Below are positions 1 through 4,366 of a stretch of DNA of 5,161 nt, piece after piece. The notes beneath the pieces were generated by a model. That model worked only from the letters and a program-made list of their open reading frames with translations. It had not been told where the DNA came from and made no database searches. The translations under genes and the position numbers were made by a program. Numbering within the stretch: position 1 is the stretch's first letter; each line of letters opens with the position of its first letter. Source of the stretch: Thermoplasmatota archaeon (GTDB taxonomy: Archaea > Thermoplasmatota > E2 > DHVEG-1); NCBI GenBank assembly GCA_030609445.1, contig JAUWCF010000089.1, positions 1 to 5,161 on the forward strand, read 5' to 3'.

Positions 1-10
1 GTGACATTCT

Positions 11-30
11 CCCCGGCATAAATGCCGGGG
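11..30. repeat. Right-end subterminal hairpin of the IS200-type element
   Basis: CCCCGGCAT at 11-19 pairs perfectly with ATGCCGGGG at 22-30 around a 2-base AA loop. It lies 18 bp past the tnpA stop codon. IS200/IS605 transposases bind such imperfect or perfect hairpins near each end and cut a short distance away. Here the likely cleavage tract on the minus strand is GTCAC at positions 5-1. The same hairpin could also end tnpA transcription. Confidence 0.8.
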
Positions 31-48
31 CTTCTTGTTAGCCCCAAC

Positions 49-483
49 CTAGCTACCCACAGAGGCAATGTCTAACGTTGTTTGCACCAGTCGTTGATCT
101 TGTACATATTTTGTTACAGTCTCCAAATTAGCATCGCCAACACTTCGGTAAAATTTACCCGGGCTCCAAAAATGCCCCTTAGGATATCTTTTCCGAAAAT
201 TTGGTTTCCGTTTAAACAGTTCATGAGCAGAGGCCCCCTTCAAGAGATGCAAAGCTTTCGAAACACTCATTGTTGGCGGTATCCCAACCAACGTATGAAT
301 GTGATCAGGCATTACACTCAACTCAACAATGTCAATTTTATGACGGGCTGCAACTTCCCCCAAAATTTCTTCACAAAGGTTTTTATTCTCCTGCTTTCTT
401 AACATATTGTACCGATATTTGGGGCACCATTCCAAGTGGTACATATTCTGGCCTACACTATGGCTTGCGCTAACCAATTTCAA
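49..483 (-). CDS. tnpA: IS200/IS605 family HUH tyrosine transposase TnpA
   Basis: This is a 144-residue Y1 transposase that cuts and rejoins single-stranded DNA at the element's hairpin ends, acting as a dimer. The HUH motif is His61-Ile-His63 in MPDHIHTLVG. The nucleophilic tyrosine is Tyr126 in ETVTKYVQDQ, with Gln130 four residues later as the probable third metal ligand. The conserved YHLEWCPKYR near the N terminus and HFWSPGKFYRS near residues 104-113 also fit the family. The length is normal and there is no frameshift, so the enzyme looks active. The chosen start is TTG at 481-483, because the resulting N terminus (MKLVSASHSV) matches the family's usual beginning; the first internal Met (residue 14) would remove it. 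A weak SD, AGGA at 493-496, lies 9 nt upstream. Confidence 0.93.
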   Translation of the reverse strand: MKLVSASHSVGQNMYHLEWCPKYRYNMLRKQENKNLCEEILGEVAARHKIDIVELSVMPDHIHTLVGIPPTMSVSKALHLLKGASAHELFKRKPNFRKRYPKGHFWSPGKFYRSVGDANLETVTKYVQDQRLVQTTLDIASVGS

Positions 484-498
484 TAAATCACGTCCTGA

Positions 499-539
499 TC
501 GGGTTCTCTATAGTACCTGCCTCTGGCAGGTGCGCCCGA
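499..539 (-). promoter_or_regulatory. Compound stem-loop in the tnpA leader
   Basis: An inner 7-bp stem ACCTGCC/GGCAGGT (515-521/525-531) with a 3-base loop sits inside an outer 5-bp stem TCGGG/CCCGA (499-503/535-539). It ends a few bases upstream of the weak SD of tnpA at 493-496. In the best-studied IS200, leader structures block read-through transcription and restrict transposase translation; a similar role here is inference from position. An alternative is that it belongs to the transposase binding region of the left end. Confidence 0.55.
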
Positions 540-597
540 CCAAGACAACATAACTTCCTCGACAACTAGAATTTTTTCATAAAAATGCAAGATTATG

Positions 598-613
598 CCG
601 CCTTAAAAGGCGG
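598..613. repeat. Left-end subterminal hairpin of the IS200-type element
   Basis: CCGCCTT at 598-604 pairs with AAGGCGG at 607-613 around a 2-base loop. A related CCTTAAAAAGG follows at 624-634, close to the CCTTAAAAGG inside the hairpin at 601-610. The hairpin lies about 115 bp upstream of the tnpA start, which suits the left end of an IS200 element. The left cleavage site should lie beyond it, between roughly 614 and 635. Confidence 0.65.
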
Positions 614-669
614 GGATTTAAACCCTTAAAAAGGACTGCAAAATATAGTTAAAAAACATAGAAAATTGA

Positions 670-678
670 TATATAAAA
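670..678 (+). promoter_or_regulatory. TATA-like box upstream of the structured element
   Basis: TATATAAAA preceded by an A-rich GAAAATTG is a fair match to an archaeal BRE-TATA arrangement. Transcription would be expected to start about 25 nt downstream, near 698-701, inside the left arm of the inverted repeat at 692-711. The local DNA is very AT-rich, so a chance match is likely enough to keep the confidence low. Confidence 0.25.
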
Positions 679-691
679 TTTTAAATAAACA

Positions 692-711
692 AATTGAGGC
701 TGACCAATAAC
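692..711 (+). repeat. Left arm of the 20-bp perfect inverted repeat
   Basis: This arm is fully complementary to 816-835. The match stops on both sides: 691 against 836 and 712 against 815 do not pair. It contains the core GAGGCTGACCAATAAC. Confidence 0.9.
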
Positions 712-794
712 TAAATAATGCAAAAAACCAGTGCATAAAAAGACATTTTCTCAATGAAAATCCAGATTTCTATGCAGAGAATCTGTTTTGAGCA

Positions 795-815
795 CCCCGC
801 TTTTCCAAAGTGGGG
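795..815. repeat. Strong GC-rich stem-loop inside the 144-bp element
   Basis: CCCCGCTTT (795-803) pairs with AAAGTGGGG (807-815), including one G-T pair, around a TCC loop. It directly abuts the right arm of the large inverted repeat, so the two helices could stack. It is the most GC-rich part of this intergenic stretch. Its CCCCGC-then-TTTT start loosely resembles the left-end hairpin of the neighbouring IS200 element read on the minus strand, which may be chance. Confidence 0.7.
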
Positions 816-835
816 GTTATTGGTCAGCCTCAATT
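816..835 (-). repeat. Right arm of the 20-bp perfect inverted repeat
   Basis: This arm is the exact reverse complement of 692-711. It follows the 795-815 stem-loop with no spacer. Confidence 0.9.
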
Positions 836-981
836 GCATATTATAATAAGAGGAGACCTTGTTATGCGTCATCCATATTTTACATTTAGACTTTTTTTTC
901 TTATCTACGACCATATTTTCAGACGAACTTTAAAGTATTGTTATCTCCTCAGGGAATCAGTTAGGCTTAATGTAAAAGTAT
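836..981. other. Gene-free spacer between the repeat element and the crotonase gene
   Basis: I see no convincing gene here. A plus-strand frame with an AGGAG motif at 851-855 and ATG at 864 would give a 43-residue peptide ending at 995, overlapping the 3' end of the crotonase gene; its composition gives no family signal. A minus-strand frame (711-914) runs through the repeat element and is also unconvincing. A T8 tract at 892-899 could end a plus-strand transcript. No strong terminator for the minus-strand operon is visible beyond a short TTTT at about 973-976. Confidence 0.5.
892..899 (+). terminator. T8 tract, possible archaeal terminator for a plus-strand transcript
   Basis: Eight consecutive T residues on the plus strand lie 57 bp past the end of the 144-bp element. 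Archaeal RNA polymerase can terminate on T-rich runs without a hairpin. This would delimit a plus-strand RNA of roughly 200 nt if the TATA-like box at 670-678 is real. Confidence 0.25.
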
Positions 982-1764
982 CTATTCTCCTTTAAATTCT
1001 GGTTTCCTCTTCTCTACAAATGCGTTCATGCCTTCTTTTTGATCATGTGTTGAAAAGCTCGATGAAAAATAGGATATTTCAAGAGCACATGCATTTGATA
1101 AATCGATATCTGCCCCTTTATTGACAAGTTCTTTTATAAATGCTGTTTGAACACTTGATTTTGATGCGATTTTATGTGCAAGTTTTCCAACATGTTCCAG
1201 TAGTTTATCACTTTCTACAATGTTGTTGACAAGACCAATGGTTTTTGCATCTTCAGCAGACAGATTATTGCCTGTGAGAAGCAGTTCTTTTGCCTTTGTT
1301 TTTCCAACAAGTCTTGGAAGTCTTTGTGTTCCCCCAAATCCAGGGGATATTCCAAGGTTAATTTCAGGTTGACCAATAAGTGCATTATCAGATGCAATAA
1401 TGATATCACAAGCCATCATCACTTCACAGCCACCACCCAGTGCATAGCCATTGACTGCTGCGATAAATGGAAGTCGAGATTTCTCGATTTTAAATAAAAG
1501 GTTATGTCCAATTTCTGAGAATTCTTTTGCTTCAAGAGGAGTTAAATCCTTCATTTGTTTGATGTCTGCACCTGCAATAAACGCCTTATCTCCACTGCCT
1601 GTTAGAATCGCTACTTTTATTTTTTTATTATTTTCAAGCTTATCAACGGTTGATGATAGCTCCATAAGAGTTTCTTTGTTTAATGCGTTTAATGCTTCGG
1701 GTCGGTTAATGGTTATTGTTGCAACACCATCTTCTTCTCGTACAACAATATTTTTGTAATTCAT
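982..1764 (-). CDS. crt: Enoyl-CoA hydratase / 3-hydroxybutyryl-CoA dehydratase (crotonase family)
   Basis: This 260-residue crotonase-fold protein reversibly hydrates crotonyl-CoA to (S)-3-hydroxybutyryl-CoA in the cytoplasm. The CoA-site segment AFIAGADIK (61-69) and NGYALGGGCE (105-114) supply the oxyanion hole, Ala66 and Gly111 by comparison with rat enoyl-CoA hydratase. Both catalytic glutamates are present: Glu114 in GGGCE and Glu134 in GQPE, 20 residues apart as in active hydratases. PGFGGTQRLPR follows at 141-151. The length is typical and the gene is intact. It is the last gene of the operon: its AGGTGA Shine-Dalgarno (1771-1776) overlaps the TGA stop of the dehydrogenase gene, and the start lies 6 bp past that stop. 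The neighbouring thiolase and dehydrogenase favour a C4 substrate, but crotonases vary in chain length and this is not decided by sequence. Confidence 0.93.
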   Translation of the reverse strand: MNYKNIVVREEDGVATITINRPEALNALNKETLMELSSTVDKLENNKKIKVAILTGSGDKAFIAGADIKQMKDLTPLEAKEFSEIGHNLLFKIEKSRLPFIAAVNGYALGGGCEVMMACDIIIASDNALIGQPEINLGISPGFGGTQRLPRLVGKTKAKELLLTGNNLSAEDAKTIGLVNNIVESDKLLEHVGKLAHKIASKSSVQTAFIKELVNKGADIDLSNACALEISYFSSSFSTHDQKEGMNAFVEKRKPEFKGE

Positions 1765-1770
1765 CTCAGC

Positions 1771-1776
1771 TCACCT
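1771..1776 (-). promoter_or_regulatory. Shine-Dalgarno of the crotonase gene, overlapping the upstream stop codon
   Basis: AGGTGA on the minus strand lies 6 nt before the crotonase ATG, and its last three bases are the TGA stop of the dehydrogenase gene. This layout favours translational coupling and fixes the crotonase start. Confidence 0.7.
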
Positions 1777-2625
1777 ACTATAGTCGTAAAATCCTTTTCC
1801 TGATTTTCTACCAAGATATCCAGCCTGCACCATCTTTTTAAGGAGAGGGCACGGTCTGTATTTCGAATCGTTAAATCCGCCATAGAGTACATTCAAAATA
1901 TTAAGAGATACATCAAGACCGATGAGATCAGCAAGTTCTAATGGACCCATAGGATGATTCATCCCGAGTTTCATCACGCTATCAATTGATTCAGCAGTTC
2001 CTGTCCCGTCTTGAAGACAAAACATTGCTTCATTAATCATTGCGAAAAGCACACGGTTTGATACAAAACCAGGACCATCATTTACTTCTACTGGTATCTT
2101 CCCCATCTGTTCTGCAAGTTCTTTTATTATTTTAGCAGTCTGATCTGAAGTTCTCAACCCACGGATAACCTCAACAAGTTTCATCAGAGGAACTGGGTTC
2201 ATAAAATGCATACCAATAAAGCTTTCAGGTCTGCTTGTTACTGATGCAAGATCAGTGATTGGAATTGTTGATGTGTTTGATGCAAATAATGTTTCTTTTT
2301 TGCAGATTTTATCAAGTTCTTTAAATATGTCTTTTTTCACGTTTACATCTTCAAAGATTGCTTCAACGACAAGATCTACGTCTTTTAAATCTGCAAGTTT
2401 TGTTGTTCCTTTAATTTTTGATAGTATCTTATTTTTCTCTGCTTCAGTCATTTTTCCTTTTTCTACACTTCTATTTAGGAATTTTTCAATTCTACTGAGT
2501 CCTTTGTTCACAAATTCGTCTTTTATATCTTGTATGATAACGTCAAAACCTGCTTTTGCTGCTACAAGTGAGATACCATGTCCCATCGTACCAGCACCAA
2601 TTACTCCTATCTTTTTTATAGCCAT
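1771..2625 (-). CDS. hbd: 3-hydroxybutyryl-CoA dehydrogenase, NAD-dependent
   Basis: This 284-residue protein interconverts acetoacetyl-CoA and (S)-3-hydroxybutyryl-CoA with a nicotinamide cofactor. The Rossmann fingerprint is GAGTMG at 10-15. Asp33 at the end of the second strand suggests NAD(H) rather than NADP(H). The catalytic set is complete by comparison with human HADH: Ser119 in SNTS, His140 in MHFMNP, Glu152 and Asn190 in PGFVSNR. The C-terminal domain has [17 protein letters not shown] (222-238) and ends [11 protein letters not shown]. It is a free-standing single-domain-pair enzyme of normal length, not fused to a crotonase as in many archaea, which points to the bacterial-type version, perhaps by transfer. 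It starts 14 bp past the thiolase stop, with an AAAGGAGG SD at 2633-2640. Confidence 0.95.
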   Translation of the reverse strand: MAIKKIGVIGAGTMGHGISLVAAKAGFDVIIQDIKDEFVNKGLSRIEKFLNRSVEKGKMTEAEKNKILSKIKGTTKLADLKDVDLVVEAIFEDVNVKKDIFKELDKICKKETLFASNTSTIPITDLASVTSRPESFIGMHFMNPVPLMKLVEVIRGLRTSDQTAKIIKELAEQMGKIPVEVNDGPGFVSNRVLFAMINEAMFCLQDGTGTAESIDSVMKLGMNHPMGPLELADLIGLDVSLNILNVLYGGFNDSKYRPCPLLKKMVQAGYLGRKSGKGFYDYSR

Positions 2626-2632
2626 AATAATT

Positions 2633-2640
2633 CCTCCTTT
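2633..2640 (-). promoter_or_regulatory. Shine-Dalgarno of the dehydrogenase gene
   Basis: AAAGGAGG on the minus strand lies 7 nt before the ATG at 2623-2625. Its first base is also the last base of the thiolase TAA stop, so termination and re-initiation are close together. Confidence 0.75.
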
Positions 2641-3818
2641 TATCGTTCAATTATCATAGAAACAGCATTCCCGCCTCCAAGACAGATCGTTGCAAGCCCT
2701 CGTGTTTTGTTATACTGCTTCATTGCATGAAGAAGTGTGACAAGTATCCGAGATCCACTGCAACCAATTGGATGCCCAAGTGCAACTGCTCCGCCATGAA
2801 CATTAAAAATATCTTTTGGAATACCAATTTCTCTCATAACAGCTATTGATGCAGAAGAGAATGCTTCATTGTGTTCCACAAGATCGATGTCATCAATAGC
2901 AAGATTCATCTTTTTGAAAAGTGCTTTTATTCCAGGAATAGGTGCTTCCATTACATATTCTGGTTTGACACCGCTTGTATTGTATCCCTTAATTGTTGCA
3001 AGCGGTTCAACACCTTCTTTTTTTGCTTTTTCTTTACTCATGACGACAACTGCTGAGGCGCCATCGGTAATCTGCGATGCATTCCCTGCAGTAACTACAC
3101 CTCCTTCTTTGAAAAACGGTTTTAACTTCGCAAGTGCTTCAGGAGTTGAACCTTTTCGGATGCCTTCATCCTTATCAAAAATAATGGGATCCGCTTTCTT
3201 CTGCTTAATTTCGATTGGTATTACTTCATTCTTAAATTTACCAGTCTCCGTTGCCTTTACTGCTTTTTGCTGGCTTCCTGCAGCAAATATGTCACAGTCC
3301 GCTCTTGTAATCTTATATTTCTCTGCTATGACTTCTCCCGTATTTCCCATATGATAATTGTTATAAACATCCCAAAGACCATCATTTACCATGCAGTCTT
3401 TTATTTTACCATCAAACATACGGAATCCAAACCGTGCTTTATCCAAAAAATATGGGCAGTTTGTCATACTTTCCATTCCACCAGCGACAATACAATCAGA
3501 ATCACCAAGCTTTATTGCTTGTGCAGCAAGAACAACTGCTTTGAGAGATGATCCACATACTTTATCGACATGAAGCGCACCAATCTCATAGGGCATTCCC
3601 GCTGCAATTGCTGCTTGTCTGGCAACATTCTGACCAAGACCTGCTGAGACAACATTACCCATGATAACTTCTTCAATATCTTTTGGTTTTAAACCTGCTT
3701 TTTTAACAACTTCTCCGATAGCAATACTGCCAAGTTGCGGAGCTGAAAAACCTTTTAGAGCACCAGCAAACTTTCCTTGTGCTGTTCTCACAGCTGAGAC
3801 TATTACTGCTTCGTTCAT
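2640..3818 (-). CDS. thl: Acetyl-CoA C-acetyltransferase (thiolase)
   Basis: This 392-residue type II thiolase condenses two acetyl-CoA to acetoacetyl-CoA, or cleaves the latter. All four active-site elements are visible: Cys88 in VCGSSLK (acyl-enzyme nucleophile), Asn317 in HNEAF, His349 in [10 protein letters not shown] and Cys379 in CLGGGNA. The length matches biosynthetic thiolases such as that of Zoogloea. It is the first gene of the operon, and the gene order thiolase-dehydrogenase-crotonase matches C4-CoA pathways. No HMG-CoA synthase or DUF35 (OB-fold, zinc ribbon) gene adjoins it, so it does not look like the archaeal mevalonate-pathway thiolase. The start ATG (3816-3818) has a strong SD and gives the usual N terminus [15 protein letters not shown]. 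Acetoacetyl-CoA specificity is inferred from context; a broader ketoacyl-CoA range is possible. Confidence 0.95.
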   Translation of the reverse strand: MNEAVIVSAVRTAQGKFAGALKGFSAPQLGSIAIGEVVKKAGLKPKDIEEVIMGNVVSAGLGQNVARQAAIAAGMPYEIGALHVDKVCGSSLKAVVLAAQAIKLGDSDCIVAGGMESMTNCPYFLDKARFGFRMFDGKIKDCMVNDGLWDVYNNYHMGNTGEVIAEKYKITRADCDIFAAGSQQKAVKATETGKFKNEVIPIEIKQKKADPIIFDKDEGIRKGSTPEALAKLKPFFKEGGVVTAGNASQITDGASAVVVMSKEKAKKEGVEPLATIKGYNTSGVKPEYVMEAPIPGIKALFKKMNLAIDDIDLVEHNEAFSSASIAVMREIGIPKDIFNVHGGAVALGHPIGCSGSRILVTLLHAMKQYNKTRGLATICLGGGNAVSMIIER

Positions 3819-3825
3819 AATTATA

Positions 3826-3833
3826 CCTCCTCC
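3826..3833 (-). promoter_or_regulatory. Strong Shine-Dalgarno of the thiolase gene
   Basis: GGAGGAGG on the minus strand lies 7 nt before the thiolase ATG and fixes that start. It shows that the first gene of the operon has a leader. Confidence 0.8.
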
Positions 3834-3866
3834 AGATAATAGGAATCAAGCAAAGCAATCAGATTT

Positions 3867-3878
3867 TGATTTAAATCA
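3867..3878 (-). promoter_or_regulatory. Palindromic TATA-like box, probable promoter of the thiolase operon
   Basis: The minus strand carries GGAAAA as a possible BRE, then ATTTAAAT (3869-3876), an archaeal-type BRE-TATA pair. Transcription would start about 25 nt downstream near 3847, giving a leader of roughly 28 nt that contains the SD. The box lies inside a perfect 12-bp palindrome, TGATTTAAATCA, which could also be the operator of a dimeric repressor. The promoter call is inference from spacing; AT-rich DNA nearby offers other candidates. Confidence 0.4.
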
Positions 3879-4006
3879 TTTTCCAAAAACAGATCTTTAA
3901 TGTTTTATCACTCTCTCGAAATACTAGAAAAAACTTATAGATAACATAATCATAAAAAATGTAGGGATTGAGTAAGGCAAGAATTTAGTTTTAGTTTCGG
4001 CAATGC

Positions 4007-4032
4007 AAAAATTGAGATTAGGAACAATTTTT
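4007..4032. repeat. 8-bp inverted repeat touching the zinc-ribbon gene promoter
   Basis: AAAAATTG (4007-4014) and CAATTTTT (4025-4032) are perfect inverted repeats with a 10-bp spacer. The right half overlaps the TATA-like box at 4028-4037. It could be a regulator site, but AT-only repeats of this length arise readily by chance here. Confidence 0.3.
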
Positions 4033-4037
4033 AAATT
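4028..4037 (+). promoter_or_regulatory. TATA-like box for leaderless transcription of the zinc-ribbon gene
   Basis: TTTTTAAATT is centred about 27 nt upstream of the ATG at 4059, with the purine-rich GGAACAA just before it as a possible BRE. That spacing places the transcription start at or beside the start codon. In keeping with this, there is no Shine-Dalgarno sequence before the gene, in contrast to the metabolic operon. Confidence 0.45.
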
Positions 4038-4058
4038 AAAATTTGCTTATGTTAGAGT

Positions 4059-4241
4059 ATGCCTCATGTAAGAAATTTTCATTATCGATCGATTAAATGT
4101 CCTATGTGTCAAAAGAAAATTAAAACAAAAGATGAAAAGTGGTTTTGTAGTAAAAAATGTGAAGATGAATGGAAAATACTAAATGGGGAATTAAAGGAAA
4201 GTAGTAATAAAAAAGTAAAAGGACGAGACACTAGTGGATAA
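4059..4241 (+). CDS. Small zinc-ribbon protein, DUF2116/COG4068-like
   Basis: This is a 60-residue basic protein of unknown function. Four cysteines form a likely zinc site: Cys14 and Cys17 in CPMC, then Cys30 and Cys34 in FCSKKC, followed by acidic-aromatic EDEW. This pattern resembles the short archaeal zinc-ribbon family DUF2116; the FCSxxC half also recalls TRASH-type fingers. The tail from about residue 45 (KESSNKKVKGRDTSG) is charged and probably disordered. There is no signal peptide or membrane segment, so it should be cytoplasmic. It is transcribed away from the thiolase operon and converges on the surface protein gene. A role in nucleic-acid or protein binding is possible, but nothing in the sequence decides it. 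The short, composition-biased length leaves some doubt, though the spaced cysteines make a chance frame unlikely. Confidence 0.8.
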   Translation: MPHVRNFHYRSIKCPMCQKKIKTKDEKWFCSKKCEDEWKILNGELKESSNKKVKGRDTSG

Positions 4242-4366
4242 TCGGTATAACTTTTGTACTTATTAATAACCAAATATTGGAAAAATATATGGAAGACCCG
4301 AAATTCAATAATTACCATATCTATGGAGTAAAGAGCAAATAGAATACTCTATCAATAAAGGAAAGT
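4242..4366. other. Convergent intergenic spacer
   Basis: This 125-bp AT-rich stretch lies between two convergent genes. It shows only weak structure: a 5-bp stem ATAGA/TCTAT (4339-4343/4348-4352) and a competing GAGTA/TACTC stem (4326-4330/4345-4349). Short T runs such as CTTTT just past the zinc-ribbon gene may assist termination, but no clear terminator is visible. Confidence 0.4.

Larger units (their letters stand above)
1..635 (-). mobile_element. Solo IS200-type insertion sequence (IS200/IS605 family), tnpA only
   Basis: The stretch has the build of a single-gene IS200/IS605 element: a minus-strand HUH transposase flanked by subterminal hairpins and no long terminal inverted repeats. 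Read on the minus strand, the right end has a perfect 9-bp stem (11-19/22-30) and then AGAATGTCAC, which runs to the first base of the window. The left end has a 7-bp stem (598-604/607-613). About 0.6-0.7 kb is usual for IS200-like elements. The family moves as single-stranded DNA and makes no target duplication, so exact ends cannot be read from repeats. The right end is probably at or near position 1; the left end lies somewhere around 613-635. There is no tnpB accessory gene. The element lies downstream of the crotonase gene and does not interrupt any gene visible here. Confidence 0.8.
692..835. repeat. 144-bp inverted-repeat element with four internal hairpins (MITE-like or structured RNA)
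   Basis: The two ends, 692-711 and 816-835, are perfect 20-bp inverted repeats. The core arm GAGGCTGACCAATAAC is flanked on both sides by AATT, which may be part of the repeat or a 4-bp target duplication. The 104 bp between them contain four local stems: 718-722/732-736; 745-750/756-761; 763-771/776-785 with one bulged G at 779; and 795-803/807-815, 9 bp with one G-T pair and a TCC loop. The strand would fold into a multi-branched shape closed by the 20-bp stem. No transposase or convincing reading frame lies inside. A non-autonomous mobile element and a structured RNA are both possible. Confidence 0.7.

Noticed and set aside
82..473. Plus-strand frames opposite tnpA
   Set aside because: They are mirror frames of the clearly coding transposase and have no family resemblance or ribosome site.
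598..815. Resemblance between the IS200 left-end hairpin and the 795-815 hairpin (both start CCCCGC with nearby TTTT on one strand), suggesting a relic IS200 end
   Set aside because: The similarity is short, the stems differ beyond it, and the 795-815 hairpin fits within the separate inverted-repeat element. It is noted but not claimed.
711..914. A minus-strand 67-residue frame across the inverted-repeat element
   Set aside because: It reads through the whole hairpin-rich element, has no proper SD near its ATG, and its composition is that of translated AT-rich noncoding DNA. I considered a transposase remnant but saw no recognisable motif.
864..995. A 43-residue plus-strand frame with an AGGAG motif 8 nt before its ATG
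   Set aside because: The frame overlaps the 3' end of the crotonase gene, has a T8 tract inside it, and its residues show no family motif. The SD-like match alone is weak support.
1451..3900. Several plus-strand frames of 60-161 codons opposite the thiolase, hbd and crt genes
   Set aside because: All lie antisense to well-conserved enzymes with intact catalytic residues. Their Ser/Phe-rich composition is typical of shadow frames.
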